Assembly (NCBI RefSeq): GCF_022340925.1
Contig: NZ_JAJDNA010000042.1
Span: 1 to 45,611, forward strand
Reading direction: 5' to 3'
Source of the DNA: Thiocapsa sp.
Lineage (GTDB): Bacteria > Pseudomonadota > Gammaproteobacteria > Chromatiales > Chromatiaceae
DNA: 45,611 nucleotides
A program made the position numbers and the translations under genes. The notes under the pieces are model-generated. The model did not search any database, was not told where the DNA came from, and saw only the letters and a list, made by a program, of their open reading frames with translations. This document shows, piece after piece, positions 1 to 7,335 of the stretch. Position 1 is the stretch's first letter. Each line of letters opens with the position of its first letter.

Positions 1-629
1 CGATAGCCGTCCATGGTCACGACTCGGAGGTCGAGGTCCTGGTTGGATCGGGCGGCGAACCATCGCGCCAGCTCGCCAAAGGTCAATCCATGGCGCATCA
101 TGAGGGGGCCTGCGCCGACAAAGCTTTCCCAGCCTGCTTCGAGGGTGCTGCCTTCGATCGGCCGGCCGGCTGGATTCGGCCGGTCCAGTACCCACAAGCC
201 TTTCCCCGCCTTCGTGCAGGCGTCGATGATATAGGCCAAGGTGGTGACGTAGGTATAGATCCGTGTTCCGATGTCCTGAAGGTCGACCAGCAGGATATCG
301 AAGTGCGCCAGCATCTGATCGGTCGGATAGCGGACCTTGCCGTAAAGGCTGAAGACGGGGATGCCATGACGCGCATCCGTGGCGTCGTCGGTTTCGACCA
401 TGTTGTCCTGTTTGTCACCTCGCATCCCATGCTGCGGTCCGAAAGCCGCAACCAGCTGCAGATCGCCAAGCTCCATGAGGGCATCCAAGCTGTGTCGTCC
501 TCCCGACGTGCAGGATGCAGGGTGGCCAAGGAGCGCGACACGCTGCCCTTGGAGCGGTCTGCGCAGTGCGCGGTCTTCCAGCAGACGATCGATCCCGAGT
601 CTCACGATAATCGAGTGATCCAAATGCAT
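1..629 (-). CDS. NamZ-like DUF1343 exo-beta-N-acetylmuramidase, partial (3' end outside window)
   Basis: This open frame runs off the left edge, so about 209 N-terminal residues are seen of a family usually about 400 long. DUF1343/NamZ proteins remove N-acetylmuramic acid from the non-reducing end of peptidoglycan fragments during wall recycling. Visible family marks are an N-terminal LLGHPAS block, FGPQHGMRG followed by KQDN, FSLYGKVRYPT, the VDLQDIGTRIYTYVTT strand, and VLDRPNPAGRPIEGS. The start is taken at the ATG at 629; an in-frame ATG at 647 (adding MLVPNS) is equally possible, and neither has a strong ribosome site. No signal peptide is visible from either start, although some family members are exported. 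It is divergent from queA. The family assignment is confident; the substrate is inferred from the family. Confidence 0.85.
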   Translation of the reverse strand, partial: MHLDHSIIVRLGIDRLLEDRALRRPLQGQRVALLGHPASCTSGGRHSLDALMELGDLQLVAAFGPQHGMRGDKQDNMVETDDATDARHGIPVFSLYGKVRYPTDQMLAHFDILLVDLQDIGTRIYTYVTTLAYIIDACTKAGKGLWVLDRPNPAGRPIEGSTLEAGWESFVGAGPLMMRHGLTFGELARWFAARSNQDLDLRVVTMDGY

Positions 630-647
630 TGAATTCGGAACAAGCAT

Positions 648-991
648 ACCCGAAGACCGTACTCACAGCCCCGGATGCTATCATTCTCGACGTGTCGGTT
701 GGGCGGCGTTCAGGGTCAGTCCCCCGCCGTGTCTGGCATGGCGCGACGCGACCCGAGAGTGGCCCCATGTCAGGGAACTGCCGCGCTGGGTCTGCACAGT
801 CGAGCCTGGTGTCCTCGGCCGACTGGTGAGAGGTCCGAAGACCGCCTGACTGCTCTTGTGAATCCTCCAGCGGGGCGTACGAAGCGGTCAAACGTCCGGT
901 TGGGATCATGCCCCGGCGTCGATCAGACGTCTCGAGCCGGCAAGCCGTCAGCCCTGTGCGCGGTCCGGCAGCTTCTTGCTTGTCCGCCCTC
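648..991. other. Intergenic region between divergent namZ-like gene and queA
   Basis: About 340 bases with no credible gene. Short open frames here have no start context and look like shadows. The region must hold promoters for both neighbours, but I find no convincing -35/-10 pair. Confidence 0.5.
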
Positions 992-2062
992 ATGCGTCTC
1001 AGTGATTTCAAGTATGACCTTCCCGCCGAGTTGATCGCGCAGCGGCCGCTGCGCGACCGCGGGGCCTCGCGCCTCTTGGCGGTCGATGGGCCTGCGTGCG
1101 GCCCAGGCGCGAGGCGGCGTGATCTCGCCTTTGCCGACCTGCCGCAATTGCTGAGACCGGGCGATCTCCTGATCTTCAATAACACGCGGGTGATGCGTGC
1201 GCGTTTGTTCGGGCGCAAGGAGACCGGCGGTCGCATTGAGGTTCTGATCGAGCGGGTCCTGCATCCCCACCAGGCATTGGCGCACGTCCGGTCGAGTAAG
1301 CCGCCCGCACCGGGACGTCGGGTGGAGATCGAGGGGGGGGAGCGGCTCCTCGTGCTAGGGCGAGACGGTGGGCTGTTTCGACTGCGTTCGGAGGGATCGA
1401 CCTTCGCCGCGCTGATGTCCAAGCGAGGCCATCTTCCGTTGCCTCCCTATATCCGCCGGCCAGATGACGCACTCGACGAGACGCGGTACCAAACCGTCTA
1501 CGCGCGTCGGATCGGGGCGGTCGCGGCTCCGACGGCAGGCCTGCATTTCGACGAGACCATGCTGGAGCGCCTGGCGGGAATGGGGGTTGGACACGCCCAT
1601 GTGACGCTGCATGTCGGTGCCGGGACCTTTCAGCCCATCCGAGCGGGCGACCTCGATCGGCATGAGATGCATGCCGAGTGGGTCGAGGTGAACGAGGACG
1701 TCTGCCAGCAGGTGCGTTCGGCACGCCAGCGGGGCGGGCGAATCGTTGCCGTCGGGACCACGAGCGTGCGCAGTCTCGAGACCGCCGCAGCCGGCGGTGA
1801 GCTCAAACCCTTTCGAGGCGACAGTCGGCTGTTCATTCGGCCCGGCTTTCGATTTCGAGCAGTCGACGCAATGATCACCAACTTTCACCTACCCGAATCG
1901 ACATTGCTCATGCTGGTCTCGGCCTTCGCGGGTCACCATGTCATCATGGATGCCTATCGGCATGCGGTGGCATCGCGCTATCGCTTCTTCAGCTACGGCG
2001 ATGCGATGTTTCTGATCCGTAATGAGCGAGACTTGGAACCTGTCGCGCGCGCTCGATCATGA
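992..2062 (+). CDS. queA: S-adenosylmethionine:tRNA ribosyltransferase-isomerase QueA
   Basis: QueA transfers and isomerises the ribosyl part of SAM onto preQ1 at tRNA position 34, giving epoxyqueuosine, the penultimate step of queuosine synthesis. The 356-residue length equals that of E. coli QueA. Family blocks appear in order: LIFNNTRVMRARLFG near residue 55, VAAPTAGLHFDETML, LHVGAGTFQPI with HEMHAEW, TTSVRSLETAA, and NFHLPESTLLMLVSAF near the C-terminus. The reading frame stays open upstream, but the ATG at 992 starts the conserved MRLSDFKYDLP sequence, so I use it. The usual partner tgt is not downstream; an H-NS-family gene follows. A hairpin lies at 2129-2148. Confidence 0.97.
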   Translation: MRLSDFKYDLPAELIAQRPLRDRGASRLLAVDGPACGPGARRRDLAFADLPQLLRPGDLLIFNNTRVMRARLFGRKETGGRIEVLIERVLHPHQALAHVRSSKPPAPGRRVEIEGGERLLVLGRDGGLFRLRSEGSTFAALMSKRGHLPLPPYIRRPDDALDETRYQTVYARRIGAVAAPTAGLHFDETMLERLAGMGVGHAHVTLHVGAGTFQPIRAGDLDRHEMHAEWVEVNEDVCQQVRSARQRGGRIVAVGTTSVRSLETAAAGGELKPFRGDSRLFIRPGFRFRAVDAMITNFHLPESTLLMLVSAFAGHHVIMDAYRHAVASRYRFFSYGDAMFLIRNERDLEPVARARS

Positions 2063-2128
2063 CGGGGGTCGGTTTTCTTGCGATCTCGGCAGGTTCGGTC
2101 CGGCCTTCCGCAGCCGCCTCTTTCGGCA

Positions 2129-2148
2129 ATCCAGAACGCCTTCTGGAT
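2129..2148 (+). terminator. Hairpin downstream of queA, possible terminator
   Basis: ATCCAGAA-CGCC-TTCTGGAT forms a perfect 8-bp stem with a 4-base loop. It is followed by GTTCT rather than a clean T run, so intrinsic termination would be weak. Its place, between the queA stop and the hns-like promoter, fits a terminator. Confidence 0.45.
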
Positions 2149-2155
2149 GTTCTAC

Positions 2156-2183
2156 TTGACAAGCATTGCGAATCGCATAAATT
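2156..2183 (+). promoter_or_regulatory. Sigma70-type promoter of the H-NS-family gene, with palindrome over the -10
   Basis: TTGACA (2156-2161, perfect -35 consensus), a 16-bp spacer, then TAAATT (2178-2183) as -10. The -10 sits inside the 13-base palindrome GCATAAATTATGC (2175-2187), which could be an operator. The leader to the GTG start is about 65 bases. Confidence 0.7.
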
Positions 2184-2254
2184 ATGCTTGGTGAGTTTAT
2201 TGCAGATTCGCACACTTTTTTGATCCACTGCTCATCGTTTTGGAGGTATTTCAC

Positions 2255-2662
2255 GTGGAGTACGCTAACCTCAGCGTCGACGAAATTAAACAGCAGCTCG
2301 CCGAGATCGAGAGCAGCAAAGCCGAGCTGAAGCGTGCGCTGGAAGTGCGTCGTCAAGAAGCAAAAACAGAGATTGCGCAGCAGATCAGGGACCTGATCGC
2401 GCAATACGGCTACGAATTGGATGAGATCCTGCCGCTGGTGGAAATCAAGCGGCGGCGGGGCGGCGGCGCGGGACGGCGAGCTGCGGCGGGTGGCCGGCAG
2501 TATACGCGCTACATCGATCCCGAAAACCCCGAGAACGTCTATGTGCGGGGCGTCTTGCCCGGCTGGATGAAACAGAAGATGCAGGAGCAGGGATACGATC
2601 CGTCTTCGAAATCGGATCGGGAAGCCTTCAAAGCGAACTATCTACAAGCGACCGATGCCTAG
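2255..2662 (+). CDS. H-NS/HvrA-family nucleoid protein with divergent C-terminal domain
   Basis: A 135-residue H-NS-family protein (PF00816 type). It is expected to oligomerise, bind DNA and silence or tune transcription. Residues about 5-50 form a charged coiled coil, followed by a basic Gly/Arg/Ala linker (KRRRGGGAGRR, about 64-75). The C-terminal block has the family's aromatic-Pro pattern (YIDPENPENVYV, LPGWM). The usual TWxGRGRxPxW DNA-binding loop is not present in canonical form; RGVLPGW stands in its place. The start is the GTG at 2255, with GGAGG at 2242-2246; a TTG at 2240 is in frame but lies on the ribosome site. The TAG stop is formed by a TA flank plus the first base of an inserted 163-bp element. 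Relatives in purple bacteria (HvrA) affect photosynthesis genes, but that role is not shown here. Confidence 0.85.
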   Translation: MEYANLSVDEIKQQLAEIESSKAELKRALEVRRQEAKTEIAQQIRDLIAQYGYELDEILPLVEIKRRRGGGAGRRAAAGGRQYTRYIDPENPENVYVRGVLPGWMKQKMQEQGYDPSSKSDREAFKANYLQATDA

Positions 2663-2824
2663 GAGCCTGTCGGACTTAGGATGAATCGGCTACGGAAGCG
2701 GGACAACGGTCCATGTCGCCCCGCTTTTTCGTTATATAGCCCCCACTCTGCGCCTCAAAACCGGAACGAAATGGCCTCGCTCTTCCACTCGGCTCGCGAC
2801 GATCGCTCAAGTCCGACAGGCTCG
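2662..2824. mobile_element. 163-bp MITE-like element, copy 1
   Basis: A non-coding 163-bp element ending in inverted repeats: GAGCCTGTCGGACTT at 2663-2677 and its exact complement at 2809-2823. TA dinucleotides flank both ends (2660-2661 and 2825-2826), as for IS630/Tc1-mariner target duplication. A second copy of equal length lies at 33132-33294. The last 40 or so bases (CTCGGCTCGCGACGATCGCT region) are almost identical in both, and the middle is clearly related (GCGCCTCAA). No transposase is encoded, so movement would need one in trans. The family name is an inference. Confidence 0.8.
2696..2729 (+). terminator. Intrinsic terminator inside MITE copy 1
   Basis: AAGCGGG (2696-2702) pairs with CCCGCTT (2720-2726), and an inner ACA/TGT pairing can extend the stem. 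The T run 2725-2729 follows. It lies 34 bases after the hns-like stop codon, so the element probably ends that transcript. Confidence 0.6.
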
Positions 2825-3481
2825 TAGGGAAATGCTGACGTATTCGGCGTTTCCCGCCGGGGTGCCTCTCAAGAGACGCGAGAGACATCGCTGCGCTCCT
2901 TCGGCGGTGCGCCGGCCCTTGCTAGCTGTCGTAACCCAAATCGCGGGCCTCACCCGCCGAAGGGTCCGGGGTTGTCCGGTGGTGAAATATCCTCGTTAGG
3001 GAAGCGCTGAAGAATTCAGCGCTTCGCGTGCGGGGCAGGACGTCCCGCCATTGTCCGTCGCGTAAGCGGCGGAAAAAGAAGGAAAAAGTAAGCGGCATTT
3101 TTTCGCTTTCCGTTCCGATCCCTGGCCAGGCTGGGCATGAAGCAGTGTGGCCCAGCGAAGCGCGGTTTCACCGTTCTCTCAGGTTTGGCCGCCTCGGCGA
3201 CTGAACCCGCCTGCGCCTCCGCGTGCCGCCGCAATCAACGACGTTCTTCCTGCTTCCCGAGCGCTTTCGGCTGCTCGCGCCAACGAAGAGCAGTCGGCGC
3301 AAAGTCCGCTGGCTTTCATGCTGGCATTCGCGTAAACTCCTCGCTTCACATCATCCGGTCGATGTGTCGTCGCGCGGCTGACCTCGCCTTGTCTCAAGGC
3401 ATCACCCACAGGCGCCCCCTTCTTCTTTCGCCTAGGCCGGTCCCGCGATTGCGCGGTTTGAGGCCGGTTCCAGGAGTCTCC
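2825..3481. other. Non-coding region before the helicase gene
   Basis: About 650 bases without a supported gene. It holds the palindromic repeat at 2994-3051, a purine-rich then T-rich tract around 3070-3110 (GGAAAAAGAAGGAAAAAG, then TTTTTT), and the helicase ribosome site AGGAG at 3472-3476. The helicase frame is open upstream to 3137, but that stretch is Arg/Pro/Ala-rich without homology and is rejected as coding. A long regulated leader is possible. Confidence 0.5.
2994..3051 (+). repeat. 58-bp palindromic dispersed repeat, copy 1
   Basis: The core GAAGCGCTGAA-GAA-TTCAGCGCTTC (3001-3025) is an 11-bp perfect stem with a 3-base loop, followed by GCGGGGCAGGA-type sequence. The same arrangement in inverted orientation lies at 45178-45235, including the flanking CGTT and CGGGGCAGGA parts. 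This looks like a REP or small stem-loop repeat family. Confidence 0.7.
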
Positions 3482-4780
3482 ATGTCATTTGAGTTACTCG
3501 GCCTTCGGGTCGACCTGTTGCGCGCCGTGGCAACGCAGCGTTATGCCCGCCCCACGCCGATCCAGATCCAGGCGATTCCGGAGATCCTCGCCGGGCACGA
3601 TCTGCTAGCCGGTGCGCAGACCGGGACAGGTAAGACGGCTGCCTTCGTCCTGCCGCTCTTGCAACGACTGTCGGAAAAGGGCCACCCGCAACGCCATCCC
3701 CGAGCGCTCATATTGACGCCGACCCGGGAGTTGGCCGCGCAGGTCGGCGAGCGAGTCCGTGCCTACGGGCTGCATCTGTCCTTGCGATCGGGGGTCGTAT
3801 TCGGAGGCGTTGGGATGCAGCCTCAAGTCAACCAATTGCAGCGAGGCGTCGATGTGCTCATCGCAACGCCGGGACGGCTGCTCGATCACGCCGGTCGCCG
3901 GACCGTCGATCTGTCGCGAGTCGAGATCCTCGTCCTCGACGAGGCCGATCGCATGCTCGACATGGGATTTATCCACGACATTCGACGCATCCTTCGGCTG
4001 TTGCCGGAGCGGCGACAGAATCTCTTGTTTTCGGCAACCTATTCGGATGACATCAGGCGTCTCGCCGATGGCCTGCTGAACCGGCCGAAGCACGTCGAGG
4101 TGGCGCGCCGCAATACTGCCGCGGAGACGGTGACGCAGGCGGCTCATCCGGTCGACAAAGGCCGCAAACGGGAGTTGCTTGCCCACCTGTTTCATCGCGA
4201 AGGCTGGCATCAGGTGCTGGTCTTCACGCGCACCAAGGCCGGTGCCAATCGTCTTGCGGAGCACCTCGGGCGCGAAGGTATTGCCGCCGCCGCGATCCAC
4301 GGGAACAAAAGTCAGTCCGCTCGAGCCAGAGCCTTGGACGACTTCAAGCGCGGGAGCGTCAGGGCACTGGTCGCTACCGACATCGCCGCAAGGGGATTGG
4401 ATATCGCGAATCTGCCCCAGGTCGTCAACTTTGAGCTGCCGAATGTGGCCGAAGATTACGTGCACCGCATCGGGAGGACCGGACGAGCGGGAACGGGTGG
4501 ACATGCGTTGTCTCTGGTCAGTCATGACGAGCGGGGTTTGCTCCACGGGATTCAACGGTTGCTGCGCAAAGAGATCGCCTTGGCGCCGGTCGATGGGTTT
4601 GCGCCCTCTCTCGTGCCGCCTGAAACCGAGGCAGATCCAAGTCTTGGGGGGCAACGGGGCGCCCGTGTTTCCGGTAGACCGGCACAGAAGACGGCACGGC
4701 CAGGGGCGGCTAAGCCGGCTCGGCGCCCCTACAGTGATCGCCGCGGCCGTGGCTTCCCCTCTGACTTGGGGAAACGCTGA
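3482..4780 (+). CDS. rhlE: DEAD-box ATP-dependent RNA helicase, RhlE-like
   Basis: A cytoplasmic ATP-dependent RNA unwinding protein, likely for ribosome assembly or RNA turnover in the cold. Its 432 residues contain all helicase motifs in order: Q motif ([11 protein letters not shown], about 23-33), Walker A AQTGTGKT (45-52), [13 protein letters not shown] (153-156), [14 protein letters not shown], and [10 protein letters not shown] from about 328. The C-terminal tail of about 60 residues is basic ([23 protein letters not shown]), as usual in RhlE for RNA binding. The ATG at 3482 is preceded by AGGAG and starts the conserved domain; the longer upstream frame lacks homology. A small RRM protein follows after 370 bases, a common cold-shock pairing. 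Assignment to RhlE rather than another DEAD-box group is likely, not certain. Confidence 0.93.
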   Translation: MSFELLGLRVDLLRAVATQRYARPTPIQIQAIPEILAGHDLLAGAQTGTGKTAAFVLPLLQRLSEKGHPQRHPRALILTPTRELAAQVGERVRAYGLHLSLRSGVVFGGVGMQPQVNQLQRGVDVLIATPGRLLDHAGRRTVDLSRVEILVLDEADRMLDMGFIHDIRRILRLLPERRQNLLFSATYSDDIRRLADGLLNRPKHVEVARRNTAAETVTQAAHPVDKGRKRELLAHLFHREGWHQVLVFTRTKAGANRLAEHLGREGIAAAAIHGNKSQSARARALDDFKRGSVRALVATDIAARGLDIANLPQVVNFELPNVAEDYVHRIGRTGRAGTGGHALSLVSHDERGLLHGIQRLLRKEIALAPVDGFAPSLVPPETEADPSLGGQRGARVSGRPAQKTARPGAAKPARRPYSDRRGRGFPSDLGKR

Positions 4781-4823
4781 TTGAAAGCGTTTCCCGTCCG
4801 GGCCACGGACGGCCCGGCATTTT
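4769..4823 (+). terminator. Tandem hairpins at the end of the helicase gene
   Basis: Hairpin 1 is GGGAAACGCT-GATTGAA-AGCGTTTCCC (4769-4795), a 10-bp stem that contains the TGA stop (4778-4780). Hairpin 2 is CCGGGCC-ACGGAC-GGCCCGG (4798-4817), followed by CATTTT. The second resembles an intrinsic terminator; the first may block exonuclease or act with it. Confidence 0.65.
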
Positions 4824-5150
4824 CAAGCGCCCTAAGCGATCGAAAATGAAGCGGTTCGCAAGTCGCATCTTCGAGTCGCGAGCTGATCAGATGCAAGGAT
4901 GGCATTTGATCAGGATCTCCTTAGGGAGTCGCCGCACCTGGCCTTCGGGCCGTGGCCAAGGGTCGCGAGGCGAGAGCAGGCAAGGTCCTCTCAGCGCCAG
5001 TGGGCGTAGATCGATGCGGTCTTCACCCCAGCGATTCTCTGGAATTGACTTCGTCTCCAACGGTTGGGGACAAAGACTGTCGAATCAGTTGCGTATTGAT
5101 TTTTCGACCGTTCTCATTTTCTCTTCAATGCGCTTTCACGGAACTCCTGA
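4824..5150. other. Long leader/intergenic region before the RRM gene
   Basis: About 330 bases with no supported gene; an open frame crossing it (4846-5154) has no family resemblance and weak start context. The TTGACT at 5045-5050 has no matching -10 at normal spacing. The stretch could be a structured cold-responsive leader, but that is inference. Confidence 0.4.
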
Positions 5151-5426
5151 ATGATGAATATTTACGTTGGCAATCTGGCCTACGGCGTGACCCAAGACGA
5201 GCTGCGGAGCGCTTTCGCAACATATGGTGAGATCTCGAGTGTGAACTTGATCACCGACAAGTTCACCGGTGAATCGAAGGGCTTTGGCTTCGTCGAGATG
5301 CCGAACAATTCCGAGGCCGATGCCGCCATCAAGGGGCTGAACGAAACGCCGCTGAAGGGTCGAAACTTGAAGGTCAATCAAGCCAAACCGCGTGGTGAGC
5401 GCCCGTCTCGCGGGCCGCGCTGGTAA
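5151..5426 (+). CDS. Small RNA-binding protein with a single RRM domain
   Basis: A 91-residue RNA-recognition-motif protein of the bacterial/cyanobacterial Rbp type. RNP2 (NIYVGNLAYGV, residues 3-13) and RNP1 (SKGFGFVEM, about 42-50) are complete, with the aromatic residues that stack on RNA. A short Arg/Gly-rich tail (RGERPSRGPRW) ends the protein, as in cold-inducible relatives. The start could be the first or second of two adjacent ATGs (5151 or 5154). It follows a DEAD-box helicase, suggesting a shared role in RNA structure at low temperature. A strong terminator follows at 5438. Confidence 0.93.
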   Translation: MMNIYVGNLAYGVTQDELRSAFATYGEISSVNLITDKFTGESKGFGFVEMPNNSEADAAIKGLNETPLKGRNLKVNQAKPRGERPSRGPRW

Positions 5427-5437
5427 CATCTGACCGC

Positions 5438-5467
5438 GACCTCAGGGTGATCGCCCTGAGGTCTTTA
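5438..5467 (+). terminator. Rho-independent terminator after the RRM gene
   Basis: GACCTCAGGG-TGATCG-CCCTGAGGTC is a perfect 10-bp stem with a 6-base loop, followed by TTTAT. It starts 12 bases after the RRM stop codon. Confidence 0.9.
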
Positions 5468-5505
5468 TCCCACTTCCACCGAATTGTGGACCGGATGGCG
5501 TTGCG

Positions 5506-7329
5506 ATGTCGGCCGAGTTGATCTATCGCATTCGCCCCGCCGTTCCTGCAGCCCATCTCTTCCGCGTCGAGATCGACATTCCTCGGCGCCCGTGCGGCTC
5601 TCGACTGACCTTGTCCATGCCCGCATGGATCCCGGGCAGCTACATGATCCGCGACTTTGCGAAGAATATCCTGACGCTCGCCGCCCGATCCGCGGACGGC
5701 CGGACCCTCGACTGTCGGAAATGCGATAAGCAGACCTGGATCTGCCCAACAGCCGGCAGCGTGACCAAGGTGGAGTACCGGATCTATGCCGGGGAGCTGT
5801 CGGTGCGCACGGCCCACCTCGATACCACACATGCCTACTTCAATGGTGCGAACCTGCTGCTGCGCGTTCACGGGATGGACGAGCGGCCCTGCCTGCTCGA
5901 GCTCCTGCCGCCGGAAGGGCCTGCTTATGAGGACTGGCGAGTCGCGACCAGCCTCCAGCCGGAGCTGGTTGATTCCCGCGGTTACGGTCTTTATCGAGCC
6001 GACAGCTATGAAGATCTAATCGATCATCCGGTCGAGATGGGCCGATTCAAAGAGATCGCGTTTGATGTTGGAGGTGTGCCCCATCGCATCGCGATATCGG
6101 GTCGTCAACGCGCCGACCAAGCGCGGCTGGCGCGCGATCTCGCCCGAGTCTGTGCCGAGCACGCGGGACTCTTCCGTGAATTGCCGATTGACCGCTATCT
6201 CTTTCTCGTGACCGCCCTCGGGGAGGGCTATGGTGGTCTGGAGCATCGGTTTTCCGCCAGCCTGATCTGCTCGCGCGAGGATCTGCCCCACGCAGACGAG
6301 GAGAAGCCTGCGGAGTCTTACGTGCGCTTCCTCGGGCTCTGCAGTCATGAATACTTTCACCTCTGGCATGTCAGGCGGATCCGGCCGCAGGCGCTCATGG
6401 AAGGCGACCTGAGTCGGGAGGCGCACACCCGCACGCTCTGGGCCTTCGAAGGCATCACCTCCTACTACGATGAGCTCGCCCTGCTCCGCAGCGGCTGCAT
6501 TGATTCCAAGACCTATCTCGGGATGCTCGCCGCGACCATCACGCGCATGATGCGCACGCCCGGACGCGAGGTCCAGACGCTGGCTGAGTCAAGCTTTGAC
6601 GCTTGGATCAAGCTCTACAAACAGGACGAGAATGCCCCAAACGCCGTCGTGAGCTATTACATCAAGGGTGCGCTGGTGGCGCTGTCCCTGGATCTGACGA
6701 TCCGCCAAGGCACAGGGGGCGCAGCCTCGCTCGATGACGTGATGCGTGAGCTCTGGGTCCGGCATGGCCGCACTGGTGTCGGTGTGTCTGAGCGCGGTGT
6801 CGAGGCGGCGGCGAGCCGCGTCTCGGGGCTCGATCTGGACGGCTTCTTTGCGGAGGTGCTCGACGGGACCTCGGATCTAAACCTTGCGGATCCATTGTGC
6901 AGTGTCGGGATTGGACTGCGGCTTCGGCCGTCCAATGGACCCAACGACCTGGGTGGCTGTGTCGAGCGATTCGACAGCGCGGCGGCGCGTCCCACACTCG
7001 ATGTGCGCCTCCGTCCGGGCAGCCGCGAGGCGATCGTTCAGAACGTGATCGGGGACGGTGCCGGCGAGCGCGCGGGCATCGCCCCGGGTGACATCATCGT
7101 TGCAGTCGACGCCCTTCGGGCCACCGCGGAGAACATGGATGCACTGGTCGCGCGCGCTGCAGCCGATGGAGGGGGCGTGACGGTCCACTTGTTCCGGCGT
7201 GACGAGCTGCTCCAGGTGGTCGCCTTCCCCACTCCCTCGAAGGCGGATACCTGCGACCTGATGCTCTTGGATTCGGCGCCTGAGGCCGCCCTGCTCGCGC
7301 GCTCCAGTTGGCTCACGAGCGCGACCTGA
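5506..7329 (+). CDS. M61-family metallopeptidase with C-terminal PDZ domain
   Basis: A 607-residue M61 (glycyl aminopeptidase-like) zinc peptidase. The N-terminal third is the beta-rich domain typical of the family (MPAWIPGSYMIRDFAKNI, about residues 38-55). The catalytic HExxH is HEYFH at 281-285, followed by LWHVRRIRP, and the third zinc ligand lies in WAFEGITSYYDE. Near the C-terminus, ERAGIAPGDIIVAVDAL is a PDZ-domain core, probably for substrate binding. No signal peptide is visible, so it is likely cytoplasmic. It starts 38 bases after the terminator of the RRM gene and is followed closely by birA (6 bases), so the two may be cotranscribed. The physiological substrate is unknown. Confidence 0.92.
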   Translation: MSAELIYRIRPAVPAAHLFRVEIDIPRRPCGSRLTLSMPAWIPGSYMIRDFAKNILTLAARSADGRTLDCRKCDKQTWICPTAGSVTKVEYRIYAGELSVRTAHLDTTHAYFNGANLLLRVHGMDERPCLLELLPPEGPAYEDWRVATSLQPELVDSRGYGLYRADSYEDLIDHPVEMGRFKEIAFDVGGVPHRIAISGRQRADQARLARDLARVCAEHAGLFRELPIDRYLFLVTALGEGYGGLEHRFSASLICSREDLPHADEEKPAESYVRFLGLCSHEYFHLWHVRRIRPQALMEGDLSREAHTRTLWAFEGITSYYDELALLRSGCIDSKTYLGMLAATITRMMRTPGREVQTLAESSFDAWIKLYKQDENAPNAVVSYYIKGALVALSLDLTIRQGTGGAASLDDVMRELWVRHGRTGVGVSERGVEAAASRVSGLDLDGFFAEVLDGTSDLNLADPLCSVGIGLRLRPSNGPNDLGGCVERFDSAAARPTLDVRLRPGSREAIVQNVIGDGAGERAGIAPGDIIVAVDALRATAENMDALVARAAADGGGVTVHLFRRDELLQVVAFPTPSKADTCDLMLLDSAPEAALLARSSWLTSAT

Positions 7330-7335
7330 GGCGAC

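Noticed and set aside
3137..3481. In-frame 115-residue N-terminal extension of the DEAD-box helicase
   Set aside because: Composition is Arg/Ser/Pro-rich without homology, and the ATG at 3482 has its own AGGAG site and begins the conserved domain.
5045..5080. TTGACT as -35 of an RRM-gene promoter
   Set aside because: No acceptable -10 at 16-18 bases.
4846..5154. 102-residue plus-strand open frame before the RRM gene
   Set aside because: No family resemblance, no ribosome site, and it lies in what looks like a leader.
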